The notes below the pieces were generated by a model. It was not told where the DNA came from. It saw nothing but the letters and a program-made list of their open reading frames with translations, and did not search any database. Source: Limonium bicolor (taxonomy: Eukaryota > Streptophyta > Magnoliopsida > Caryophyllales > Plumbaginaceae). Taken from it: 64,000 nt of DNA. The first letter of the stretch is position 1, and the number at the start of each line of letters is the position of its first letter. The stretch spans positions 300,152,167-300,216,166 of the forward strand of contig CM041779.1 of NCBI GenBank assembly GCA_023374045.1, read 5' to 3'. The translations under genes and the position numbers were made by a program. This document shows, one piece after another, positions 44,941 through 55,892 of the stretch.

Positions 44941-46834
44941 CCGAAAAACCCTACAGTAGCAAAGACCGGCGCCGTCTCCATCTTCATCTTCTTCTCTCGA
45001 TCATTTTTCTCAAACCAGAAAAGACCCAAGACAGTAACCCTCATTAACAATCCCTCACATTCTTCCCCTCATGGTTATCTTCTCAACAAACAGCAGATTA
45101 GAGCAATTGGTCAATCCCTTGAAGACTCCCTCATTTTCGAGTAGGCTTGTGAAATCGAAATCCACCATTCCAGACTACGTCTGAAGAATTCCCATGGCCA
45201 CGCTTGAAGAATTCGTACCCACCTGAATTTGCACTTCCACCTATCTCCAGCTTAGCCGACAACACCCACATCCCCATTCCTCTCCCAGTCATCTCCATCC
45301 TGGGTTCATCTTCAAAGAACTTACAAAAAAAAAACAGGGACAAACTCCTTTCTTCTCCGATCAGCTCTCCTTCAATTTTCCCTCCCTGAAGCAGTAGCCT
45401 ATCTCTTTCTCTTGACCTCACAAATGAAATCAAAGCTATCCGCACTTCCTTCCTAGTCATGCCTCATCTTGGTCATTCCCATCTCAAATACAGAACAGGA
45501 AAAGCTCAAACCCAGCAACTCTCGACCTATCCTCAAACTATAGCCGCCTCCTTCTTTGTCTTCAGTCACGTAATTGGAAACCCAGACCGGTTAATGCGAA
45601 TACACTGCTCTCCTTATCGTCCTCACACCGGTAATTTTGCAACTCAAATTGGCGCGAAATAAGGAACTGCTCCGCCCCATTCATCCTTCTTCACAATGGA
45701 GGTGGATCCTGTCAATCTGGAAATCGGCATCCACCAACCTCAATTTGTATAAGGGAAGTATAGGTTTCTGAACTGTTTTATCTTGGTCATGGTTATCAGT
45801 CGAACACCAGCAACTAATCTCCCTCGTGCTTCTCTTCTTGTGTCGGATTTTTCATTTTTCATTTTTTTTTTTTTGCTCGTTTTACAGGAAGGCTTGGTCT
45901 ATCCATTTCTGTCAACCTTGCATAAATAAAAGAAGAAGATTACTGCCTGTATCACCGGTTTTGCCCGCTGCCTGCATCTTCATACTGCATGTAAATGAAC
46001 TTGCCCAATGTTTTGTAAGTTTGGCTATGTGATTCGATTAGGAGCTTTCTGTAGAAATAGATCTGATATGGGATCTTAAATGCTTGTGGAATCATGCGTG
46101 ACTGTTCGTGAACTCAAAACCAGACCCTAGCTGTGATCGATACTTCCCAGGTGTTTATTTATCTTCAGTTTTAATGCCTCCACCTCTGCTCTTGCGCAAA
46201 ATGCACCTTGTTTGCGGCTTCCTCTGGCAAAAGAAAAACTCCCAACACATGAGTAATTCAGAACATTGTCTGCTAAACTAGTTGGTTTGAATGCTTCAGT
46301 GACGTCTTGTAAGGATAATCTTGATTTAACCTGCTCACTCATTTTCTCCAAAACTAAAGTCGAACTTACAACCGTGTATATTCTATATGTAGATCTTATT
46401 TATCTCATGTCTTTATTACGGTTGCCATCATATTACTTTTGTGTTACTCATTTAGTTTGCTTATCTTTATGGAATGAAACGAGAGAACATAATGTTGCAC
46501 ATTCGTTGGTTCAAACCTAACTGTACCCAAGTTAATGCAGGTGACCTTAGTATAGCCCTATAGGTTGCCCACCGTTTTTTTTAGAACGACAAATTCGCTT
46601 CAGGCCCTCAATTCTCGCTGGGCCTTTAGAAAAGCCATAGGACTATTCATAGATGCTGCTCACATTAAGGTCGTAGTACCCGAGGGTCGTAGTACCTGTT
46701 TGTGGGTGACATCTCTCTGGTAGACAAAAAAGAAAAACTTTCCAATAATCCATTAATATAAGAATAAAATCCACAATCAATAATCAGTTCAAGATCCAAT
46801 GAGTCAAATTCAATTTCAAGATCAGTCCAATTTA

Positions 46835-47225
46835 AGCCATGATTTCGCTCCAAGTTAGTGGCCCAAATCAAGACTCAAATCCAAAGGCCCAAATTTGGCC
46901 CACTTTCGAACGTAGCCCAAAATCCAAACCTGGCCCAACAATTCAATCCAATTTGAGGCCCAAACCTGACACTCTTTAAAGCCCAAACTTGAGGTCAATT
47001 CAAGGCCCAACCTTGCCCATGTTTTCAAGGCGTAATTCCAAGGCCTAACTTGAGACACAAATATAGCTCACTTCAAACTTGGCCCAAATTTGAATTAGCA
47101 CAATTCTAGCCCACTATTAAACTCGGCCCTAAACCTGAATTGGCACAATTCTAGTTCTAATCTCACTTTAGCCCAATTCAACTCAATTCGGCCCAAATCA
47201 AATCAGTTCGGCCCAAACCCATTCA
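46835..47225. repeat. GGCCCA/AGCCCA-rich array, 3' LTR of B
   Basis: Second copy of the array at 35312-35700, with minor indels. Confidence 0.6.
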
Positions 47226-47829
47226 ATTCTACCTAAACCAAATCAATTTCAAAATCAATCCATCAATTCAACCCAAATCCATTCAATTCAGGCCAAATTC
47301 AACCCGACATGTAAATTCCAATTCGAATAAAAAATTCATTCAATATCAATTCATTCAAAATTCATTCATTCCCGATTCATTCAAATTCAAATTCATTCCA
47401 AACTCATTCAAATTCAATTCAATTCCAAACTCATTCAAATTCAAATTCAATTCCAACTCATTCAATCCAAATTTATTTTCAATTTCAATTCAAATCAATA
47501 TTCATTCAACCCGTTTCAACTCCAGTTTCAATTCCATTCCAAGTTCCCCCACACCCTAAATGTCTCACAGACCTGAGTGTCTCACAGACTTTGTTATCCC
47601 AATGATTAGAATGCTCACAGACCCGAACATCTCACAGACCCGAGCGTCTCATAGATCCGAGCGTCTCACAGACTTCGACATCTCAAGGTTTCAAACGTCT
47701 CATAGACCCAAGCGTCTCACAGACTAGCATCCCAAACATGAAACTTCTCAAAACTCCTTTGTGTCTCAAACACCTCAAATATCTTCAAACCCCACATACT
47801 TCAAAAATCTCCAAAACTCCAAAACTGAA

Positions 47830-47869
47830 CTACGTAAGGTCTGATCTCAACAGGGAGTTGAGTACGTAG
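47830..47869 (+). other. CTACGTA/TACGTAG hairpin block, 3' LTR of B
   Basis: Identical to the 5' LTR copy: outer arms CTACGTA/TACGTAG and inner arms CTCAAC/GTTGAG. Confidence 0.7.
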
Positions 47870-48608
47870 GCAGCCCACCTAGGGTGCGACCCCATTCCAT
47901 CAAAAACCCTCCCCCCTCTAAGGTGTTCTCCACACCTCTCAAAACATTCAAATCCCCTCTGACTCCCACAACCCTCGACTTCTTCAACTCTCAAAATCAG
48001 ACTCCTAGTCTTTCATTCTATACTCATTTGAATTCATCAATTCTTCTTCTTGGTGCTAGCTTGGCAGAAGAGCTCGCCTCATCCACTCGTTTTCTCTCCT
48101 TCCATCCTAATCATATCCTTGGCTTTGAAATGAATCTCTCAAAAGGTTTTGAAAGAAGGCAATCCCGGCAATTGGAGACCGGGTTTCCTCGGGCACCAAT
48201 CCGAAGTCGTGGTCGTTGCCATTCTAAGGGGTGTAACCCAGTGCGAACCCACAGAATCTCTAGTATGATCAGATAAGTCCTATCCATAGGCAACAAATCA
48301 TCAGAGTCAATTAACGGTTCCTAGAACCCTTCTCCTTCCTTCCTAGTTATCATGGTCAAACTAGTGGCGACTCTAGCAATTCCGCCTTATAGAGGCATAA
48401 GTCCGCGTGGAGCCCATCGAGAGCGGGTGTAGGTTCACTTACACCCCTTATGCTTCTGGGAAAGACGGACGATTTAGTAGGTATTTGAGGGTTGCCAGAA
48501 TAACGGGTTTTCACCCTCCACAGAATGGCAAATTCTTAGGATCTAGACTTCTTAGTTAGACCGTATTTTAGATAGACCCCCCCTCATACCGAAAAATCAC
48601 CCTCCACA

Positions 48609-48613
48609 CATAG
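48609..48613. repeat. Right target-site duplication of element B (CATAG)
   Basis: Copy of 32558-32562 directly after the 3' LTR; the TNP2 reading resumes here. Confidence 0.95.
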
Positions 48614-50474
48614 ACTATGTTTCCTTCTTTAGACAGAGTGTGACAGGCAGGAGGCAAGAATGTGCGTTTTCCACGTTCTTGCGGGCCAAGCTCTGTGCGT
48701 ATGCCCAACTCAATTAAATCTTTTCTTCCTTTCAAATGATCCTTTGTCTTTCCTTTTATGTTCAAAAGAGTGCTAGTGACACTTTCACCCACGTTCTTCT
48801 CGACATGCATCCCATCGATACAATGTCTAACCTCCAGATGCTGCCAGTACTCTAGTTCCCAAAATATTGATTTCTTTTTCCAGACACTTTTTTCACCACT
48901 TTTGGTTGGCGGCCCGAAGTTGTTCACAATATTATCCAACTTTTTGTAAATCTCTGTACCTGTCAAAGGCTGGCGCGCCATGCTGTGATCAGTTTTCCCA
49001 TCGAACTCTTTCGCCATCTTTCGATACTTATGTCCTTTTGGAAGCATTTTTCGGTGGCCCATATACACGGTTTTCCCACTATGTTTCAAGCGAATGCTAC
49101 AAGTGTTTTCACCACAAATCGGACACGCCAACGCCCCCTTGATTGAATAGCCTGAAAGATTACCATAGGCGGGGAAATCATTGATTGTGCAGTACAACAT
49201 GGCACGCAAATTGAAGTCCTCTTTACTGAATGAGTCGTAAACCGTAGCCCCTTCATTCCACAAGAGTTGTAGATCCTCTATCAAAGGTTGTAGGAATACG
49301 TCAATTTTGTTGCCCGGTTGCTTTGGACCAGATATTAACAAAGACAACAAGATGTGTCTTGGTTTCATGCATAACCATGGCGGTAGATTGTAAATAACAA
49401 AAGCACAGGCCAGGTACTGTGTATGCTACTCAAAGTACCGTAAGGGTTCATCCCATCCGTGCACAAGCCTAGCCTTAGGTTTCTCGGTTCGTTACCAAAC
49501 TCAGGAAATTTTACGTCTATGTTTCTCCACTGTGGTGCATCAGCGGGATGTCTTAATCTGCCATCCTTTTTCCTGTGAACTGAATGCCACCGAAGATTCT
49601 CTGCGTCTTTCTCAATGGAGAACAAACGTCTGAACCTTGGAATGATGGGCAGGTACCACAGTACCTTAGCTGGTGAACCTTTCTTACTACCGCTGATGTG
49701 AGTTTGTTGTTTCTTATACCGTGACGCTCCACATGCTGAACAGCTTTCAGCAAATTCATCCGATTTCCAAAACAGCATGCAACCATTTGGACAAGCATGA
49801 ATTTTCTGGTACCCCATACCCATTGGGCACATCATTTTTTTGGCTGAGTACGTAGTCGTTGGTAAAACGTTGTCCACCGGAAGAACGTATTTCAATAGTT
49901 CCAGGAGGTCAGTGAAACTTACGTCGCTCCAGCCATGTTTCGCTTTCAAGTTGAATAGCTTGAGGACGACACTCAACTTGCTTAACTTTGTAGGGTCACA
50001 CCCGGGGTACAACGGTGTTTTGGATGAATCCAACAAATTTTCATGCTTGTCTGGCGTGTTAGAGTAATGTCGTTCCACATCTTCGAGCATAGTCTCAATG
50101 TCATCATCCCAGAAATCTGGCTCAACGTTCCCTGTAACGTCTTCTGGGTCACCAGCAACTGTATCATCTCCAAGTTCTGTTTCTGTGTTTGCCTGACCAT
50201 TATCCCCTTCGTCAGGCTTAATAACATCGAACGCACTCTGACCATGCCATCGGATTATGTCTTGGAAATCTTTTGTAAAACCGCGGCGGATCAGATGTTC
50301 CTTAATTGTTTCAACGCCGCGATATCTCAGATTGTTTTGGCAGTCGATACACGGACAAAATATGTATCCCTTGTCTGTAGGTTTCAGATTGTTCGCCAAC
50401 ACCGTGCATAACTTATCAACTCCTTCTAAAAACTTGTCGTCCAAATTTCCGTTGTAAATCCACGAACGTTCCAT
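48609..50474 (-). pseudogene. TNP2 transposase, N-terminal and central part
   Basis: Main transposase of the CACTA element, which binds the termini and catalyses excision. It starts MERSWIYNGNLDDKFLEGVD at 50474. The Transpos_assoc zinc-binding region covers residues 1-75 (CPCIDC at 40-45, HLIRRGF). An acidic linker precedes the Transposase_21 core, with KIHACPNGCMLFW (about 224-236), CSACGASRYK (245) and GLCTDGMNPYG (336-346). At about 49414 a 1-nt loss shifts the frame (SSIHSTWPVLL, then VIYNLPPWLCMKPRH). The rest reads SGPKQPGNKIDVFLQPLIED, CPICGENTCSIRL, HCIDGMHVEKNVGES to LSKEGN, where element B is inserted. The remainder is at 31225-32562. Confidence 0.9.
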
Positions 50475-50611
50475 CTCCTTCTAGCTATTTATATGAAGGC
50501 AGCCATTTCATACCGTCACCCGTGGCAGAGTCTTTACACTTTTGTATCTTATCAACCTAAATCCATCCATGAGTATTAAATCCCACCGGTGAACGTGTTT
50601 TTAATATGTAA

Positions 50612-50731
50612 TTTATTGAAAATTTCGGCAGCATCTCCCTACAGTTCTTCAAATGCACGATATTATGATATTAATCAATAATATATGCATTCGAAGAACA
50701 ATAAAGAGATACTGCTGAAATAATCAATAAA
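50612..50731. other. 120-nt imperfect foldback (microRNA-precursor-like) in the CACTA
   Basis: Arms 50612-50657 and 50686-50731 are inverse copies with about 37 of 46 positions matching, around a 28-nt AT-rich loop that is itself partly palindromic. The best-paired segments are GTTCTTC/GAAGAAC and the GGCAGCATCTC-type block. Transcription is unproven; it could also be a decayed MITE. Confidence 0.5.
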
Positions 50732-50751
50732 GTACAATTAAAAACACATTC

Positions 50752-50831
50752 ACACCCTAGGTGTGAGATTTAACAATCATGGACAGTCCCGACAGGGACT
50801 GCCGAAGATATACCTCTATTAGGTATATCTT
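50752..50831. other. Three perfect short hairpins in series
   Basis: CACACC-CTA-GGTGTG, CAGTCCC-GACA-GGGACTG (50784-50801) and AAGATATACCT-CTATT-AGGTATATCTT (50805-50831) follow one another within 80 bp. Confidence 0.6.
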
Positions 50832-51879
50832 GGGCGGATAACTATGTTTGGTAGTTTGTCAAATATTATATGTATATATGTAAATCTTACCTCTCGATTA
50901 GCCGATGCTAAGACGGTTGAGGTCGGAAGCCAAAATAAAGTCGTAGTCTTGATGCATAAATGAAAAACGACAACATTAGAATTCATCAAAAAATCAAGGT
51001 TAAATGCTAGCTAAACCGCGGAAAAAAATCGACAGCATCTCCCCTATATTTCTAACGTCTCCAAATCAGTTTTATCAAAGTCAAATTTGCACGCACCATC
51101 TAGAACTAGTAACATACATAAACTTATCTTCTTCTACTATAAATGAAGTTTATTTATGACCTTCTCTGCAGTACTTCAGATTGAAGGACTGAAACTAGTC
51201 ATTCTAGAACCATTAAAATACCGAAACTCATCTTATTCTTTCTGGTGGTTATAACAATAGCATTGTTGATTCCTGTCACAGATTGTGAATCAAACAGAGA
51301 GCATCTGGCATAGCAGATTGAGCAGTTGAAAATGAGCTATTTTCAGGAATCGGTAATATACTTGAACTTACTTTCTTTCCTGTGGCAGTTTTAAGTAGTA
51401 GCATTTTTAAAACTACACTATTATTTATTAATTGTAATACTAAATGCTAAGAATAAATAAATACAGCAGTTTACAGTTTGCTTTGCAAAATTACCGTTAC
51501 TAAGCACCGAAGTGGGCAAGTAGTGTAGAAATCAGCCCACGAACTAGGTTGCAATTAACTGTGAATCTGGGCACAAATATATGAACAAAGTTAGAACTTG
51601 CAATCGAAATGCATGTATATGAACAAAGTTAGAAAAAAATGACAATCAATCGATCGCATACCCAATACGCGATAGAGAGGTCGACGGTGAGACCAGTGGT
51701 AGATGGGTGGTGACCGGCGGCGATGGGAGTGACAAAGGTGGTGGGAGCGATGGTGGCGATGGCCGTTAGCAAGGTGACGGGAGAGAGGAGGCGATTTCAG
51801 TGAGGAAGATAGCGCGAAAGATAAGAAGAGTTACTGTAAGTACAGTGTGCAGAGTAAACGGGCAAATGTTGTAGTTAAA

Positions 51880-52499
51880 AGGACTTTAGATTACGGTTTA
51901 CATGAAAACCGTAATGTAAAGTCACACTTTACATGACGGTTCCTAAAGAACCGTAATCTAAAGTGTAACGAAATTAATAAAATAGCGCGAAAATTATTTG
52001 GCCTATGCTGGGTTTCGAACTCAAGATCGATGGTGTTGACTCATGTACCCACGGCCATTGAGCCATGAGTCTTATTCGATCAAACAAATGTAACACATTA
52101 ATATAAAGTTATTTTTAATCTAAAATAAGCTGGTAAGACAACGTCGTTCACTGTAATTTAGATTACGCGCGGCGTCGAAAAAATCAAATAATGCGGGAAA
52201 TATTTGGCGTCAGGTCAAGACGACGTTGTTGACCATCAGTGGGCGGGGACTTTAGATGACGATTATTAGTAAAACCGTAATCTAAAGTCCGTTGACCGTA
52301 AAGCGTGCGTCAACACGGGACTTTAGATTACGGTTTCACAAATAACCGTCATCTAAAGTCCGTCCTAAAAAAGGCGTGCCTACCTCCGATCGATTATTGC
52401 TTACGGTTAATTTAATAAACGTCATTAATTAACTCCAGCCTTCATATTATTTACGGTTTCTGTTAAAGCCGTGATTAAACCACCGTCATTAAAGGCTTC
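51880..52499 (-). repeat. CACTA 5' subterminal repeats
   Basis: Repeated GACTTTAGATTACGGTT / AACCGTAATCTAAAGT motifs in both orientations (about 51880-51965, 52250-52290, 52318-52362, 52440-52490), matching the palindromes at the other end. They are expected binding sites for a TNPA-like protein. Confidence 0.8.
52011..52065 (-). promoter_or_regulatory. tRNA-like element in the CACTA 5' end
   Basis: On the minus strand TGGCTCAATGG (A-box-like, 52055-52065) and AGTTCGAAACC (B-box-like, 52011-52021) are about 33 bases apart. Possibly a tRNA-derived SINE remnant; weaker than the LTR modules. Confidence 0.4.
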
Positions 52500-52512
52500 C
52501 GTTCCACCAGTG
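52500..52512 (-). repeat. Right terminal inverted repeat of the CACTA element
   Basis: CGTTCCACCAGTG, inverse of 26756-26768, followed by the duplication ATG (52513-52515). Confidence 0.95.
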
Positions 52513-55500
52513 ATGCGGAATTCACATGGAAAAGAGGAACCTCATTTAGCAAACTAGATCGTATGTTTGCTAGTAGCGAATGGCTTGCACAGTTCACGGG
52601 CGTGAAGCTCCTCTCCAGTGCTTGGACGATCTCTGATCACAGGCTACTAGTGTTGGAAACCGGAAAAATCGACTGGGGACCTAAGCCATTCCGCTCCCTA
52701 GATGCATGGATTGAACACCCCAAATTTGAAGAATGTGTTCGGGAGGCGTGGGTGAACTTACCGAAGATGTCAACACAGGGGAAGCTAAGAGCACTAAAAA
52801 GGACGCTTAGAACATGGAACAAGGAGACGTTTAGGGATGTCATAGTAAAGCTCAATGAGCTAAAGCAAGAGGTAAAAAAGATTGAAAGTAAAATGGAGGA
52901 GGGTGATGTAGGCCCGCACCGAGAAGCTGAAAGACTACGAGTGATTGCAAAACTTGAAAAGGCTGAAAGGGACAACGAAGTCTATTGGAGACAACTCTCT
53001 AGGGACAAGTGGATCAAGGAAGTGGATAGGAACACACGTAACTTCCACAGAAGAGCTACATTAAATCGTAAAAGAAAACAGATTACATGCTTGATGACAA
53101 GCGATGGTATTATTGACAACCCCTCTGCCATTGTTACCCACATTGTTCGCTACTACACATGCTTATTTCAGGTGGTGCAGGTCACGAATGTGATACCAGA
53201 AAACGTCCACTATAGGCTAGAAAGGGCTGAAGCAGAAAGCTTAAAGACTATGCCAACCCGGGCTGAAATTAAGCTTGTGGTCAAGGAATGTGACAGCACG
53301 AAAGCGCCCGGATTTGACGGCTACAACATGAAATTCATCAAGAGTATGTGGCATGTGCTAGGAACAGAATTTGGGAATGACATACAGTCCTTTTTCCGCA
53401 CCGGAAGGCTGGAAAGAGGGTTAAATACTACATGGATAGCTTTGATCCCACAATGTGCGGATGCGTCACGTTTAGAAGAGTACCGCCCAATCAGCATGGT
53501 TGGGTGTCAATATAAGGTAATAGCTAAGCTACTGTCCAAAAGGCTTAGTACTGCCCTTCCAAAGATAATTGGAGAAACACAATCTGCCTTCGTGAAGGGC
53601 AGGAGCATCCTGGAAGGGCCCTTTGTAGCCAATGAAGTCATCGCATGGCTTAAGAAAACAAGGAGCAAAGGTGTTTTAATTAAGCTTGACCTCAGGAAAG
53701 CGTATGACTGCGTCTCATGGGAGTTCCTAGAGAAAATGATGGAGAGCATGGGCTTTGGCAGTAAATGGAGAGGATGGGTGAAAGAATGTGTAACTACATC
53801 GAGAATCTCAGTACTAGTAAACGGATCCCCGACGAAGCCGTTCCCACCTAGCCGTGGACTAAGACAAGGAGACCCACTCTCTCCTTCCCTGTTTGTAATT
53901 GTAGCTGAGGCACTTAACTGGCTCATCCAAATGGTGGTACAACAAGGCGAATTCATGGGGCTACTGGTGGGAAATAGGCGGGTAAGAATAACGCACCTGC
54001 AGTTTGCAGATGACTTAATGCTATTCAGTGCGATGGACAAGGAACAACTTACAAATTTGCATCGAATTGTTGTTCTATTTGCGGAGATGAGCGGTATTGG
54101 ACTCAATCTGGAGAAGTCCATGGCGTTATGTTTTAACACAAGCCCAGGTGAGAACCATCTTGTTACTCGCATCTTCCAATGTCGTGTGGCCCCACTACCA
54201 GCAACCTAATCTTGGGTGCCCCTTGGGTGCTAGCCCGAGGAAGATGAGTACTTGGGAACCCGTCATTAGAAACGTAGAGTCGAAACTGTCTGCATGGAAG
54301 GCCACGAGCTTATCGAAAGCAGGTCGCGCCGTGCTAGTCAGATCGGTCCTTGACGCTATTCTGCTATACTATATGAGTTTGTTTGTGATGCCGGATCTAG
54401 TACGAAGGAAATTAGTATCTCTCCAAAGAAAATTCTTTTGGGGGAAGCACACACAAAAGTTTATGACTCCGGTTGCTTGGTCTAGATTGACTAAACCAAA
54501 GAAAACAGGTGGCCTCGGCTTCTCCAATCTTCAGCTGAAAAATCTAGCGTTCTTAACAAAATGGAGGTGGAAATTCTCACAAAGGCATCACTCCCTCTGG
54601 AAGCAGACAGTACAGTCCATTTACAATGAACGTGACGGTATACATACAGGTGAGCTGGACATCAATGAATGCAGAATGAAGGGGCTATGGTCAGGAATTA
54701 TGAGGGTGACTAAAAAAAACGACTGTGTGACGAAGATGATGGAAGAGCAGGTAAAAATCAAAGTAAATGACGGTAAAGCGACAAAATTTTAGTGGGATCG
54801 CTGGGCGGGGGATGATCCGCTGCGGAACAAATTTCCCAGGCTATACAACATCAGTACACAACAAGATGCATACATCGATGACATGGGTACATGGGTTGAT
54901 GATGAATGGGCATGGCAACTGGTGTGGAGACGGGATCTTTTTGTATACGAGATAGAACTCGTTGTCGAACTGCAACAGTTGATTGCCACGTGGCCACCGC
55001 AAGGAGATACACCCGATGAATGTATGTGGTTTGATGGGGATAAGACTATACTATCAAAAAACATTAGTTGCGCTTTGATCTCGGACGTGTCTACACACGC
55101 GAGTGGGCTGGAAGGAATTGATTTTGCAAATATATGGCGGGGATATTGTGAACCACGTCTAGAGATGGTCATATGGCTTACTGTTATGAGGAGGTTGATG
55201 ACTAGGGATGTTCTGTTTGTAAGGGACGTCATCACCCTGGGACAAAGTCTTTGTCCGTGGTGTAATATGGCCATGGAGAGCATAGAACATGTTATCTTCT
55301 TGTGTACAAGAATCTCTAGGGTCTGGAAAGAGTTGTTGAGATGGTGGAACATGCCCCTTGTGGTTGAACAGCGAGCCGATGAAATATACAAGGCCTGGTT
55401 CGCTGTGGTGCTTGGCAAGAAAGCGAGACGTGTATGGCGATCTACACTATGCTACGGGGTTTATCATATATGGCAAATGCGAAACAACGTGATCTTCAGG

Positions 55501-55638
55501 AAAGAGGCCCAGGTAAATGACAAGACGATACTACAAATAAAGCTTGGGGTGTGGAGATGGACAAAAACCTGGTGGAAGAATCTACCGTTACCATGCGAAA
55601 GGTTTATCAGTGCAGTGTCCTTGAAAGACTATATTTAG
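52513..55638 (+). pseudogene. LINE ORF2, 3' part: end of endonuclease, reverse transcriptase, zinc-binding tail
   Basis: Continues ORF2 after the CACTA. AEFTWKRGTSFSKLDRMF and SDHR complete the endonuclease. The reverse transcriptase has KAPGFDGYNMKFIK, YRPISMVGCQYKVIAKLL, LIKLDLRKAYDCVSW, GLRQGDPLSPSLFV and the catalytic FADDLMLF (near 54003-54026). One inserted A near 54206 shifts the frame (PLPAT to LGCPLGASPRK). From there the frame runs through a single TAG at 54790-54792 (KATKF stop WDRWAGDDP) to 55638. CPWCNMAMESIEHVIFLC is the RVT zinc-binding motif. No separate RNase H domain is evident. This order is standard for plant L1 elements. At least two lesions here plus one upstream make it inactive. 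Confidence 0.92.
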
Positions 55639-55892
55639 CATGACAGCTAAAAGTTTTGTTTTTCCTTCCTGCTGCGTTTGTAAAACATATGTATGTGGGC
55701 TTGCCCTATGTTTTCCCTCTTTGCTAGATGGAAGTTTTGAAATTGGATGTGGTGGGCACTCTTTTTCCTTACTAAGCTTTTTCCCACTGGGTTTTGCTGA
55801 GTAAGGTTTTAATGAGGCCCGTTTCAGCCCATCCGCCTGGTTATCCAGGAGATCATTAATACTAAGGCCTAATGGCCAAACTTATCAAAAAA
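55639..55892 (+). other. LINE 3' untranslated region and poly(A)
   Basis: About 250 bp after the ORF2 stop, ending AATGGCCAAACTTATC and an A-run shared with the target duplication. It is the template end for target-primed reverse transcription. Confidence 0.75.

Larger units (their letters stand above)
32563..48608 (+). mobile_element. Element B: non-autonomous Tat/Ogre-like LTR retrotransposon
   Basis: 16,046 bp with LTRs at 32563-37077 and 44089-48608, duplication CATAG, a tRNA-Arg-type primer site at 37081-37098 and a polypurine tract at 44076-44083. The 7-kb internal region holds no gag or pol motif, only untranslated sequence and tandem repeats, so it is a large retrotransposon derivative needing proteins in trans. 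It is the same family as elements A and C. LTRs of B differ mainly by single-base indels. Primer type and large 3' tandem arrays place it with Tat/Ogre rather than Athila, but without pol this is an inference. Confidence 0.93.
44089..48608 (+). repeat. 3' LTR of element B
   Basis: 4,520 bp, same order of modules as the 5' LTR. Differences are mainly single-base indels, several in homopolymers. Ends CCTCCACA followed by the duplication CATAG. Confidence 0.95.
50475..51879 (-). other. CACTA 5' region upstream of TNP2
   Basis: Non-coding. It contains a 120-nt foldback (50612-50731) and a run of short perfect hairpins (50752-50831). A weaker relative of the foldback arm (GACAGCATCTCCCC) lies near 51031-51044. 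51660-51840 is G-rich (GGTGGTGACCGGCGGCG-like). Probably holds the TNP2 promoter and leader, but I see no convincing TATA box. Confidence 0.5.
26756..52512 (-). mobile_element. CACTA (En/Spm) DNA transposon containing element B
   Basis: Terminal inverted repeats begin CACTGGTGGAACG at both ends and are flanked by the 3-bp duplication ATG, as expected of CACTA elements. Without element B it is about 9.7 kb. The minus strand encodes TNP2 transposase (from 50474) and then a second multi-exon gene with Transposase_24 and ULP1-type protease domains (31038-27612). Long palindromic subterminal repeats of TTTAGATTACGGTT type lie at both ends. TNP2 is split by B and frameshifted, so the copy is non-autonomous. 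Its termini look intact and could still respond to transposase in trans. Confidence 0.95.
23709..55892 (+). mobile_element. L1-type LINE, ~6.4 kb, split by a CACTA transposon
   Basis: The element is bounded by a perfect 13-bp target duplication and ends in a short A-run (55887-55894). Subtracting the CACTA insertion (26756-52515 with one ATG copy) leaves about 6.4 kb, close to the usual full length of plant L1 elements. It has a short 5' UTR, ORF1 with an RRM, and ORF2 with endonuclease, reverse transcriptase and a C-terminal zinc-binding region. ORF2 carries frameshifts and a stop, so it is inactive. Confidence 0.93.
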
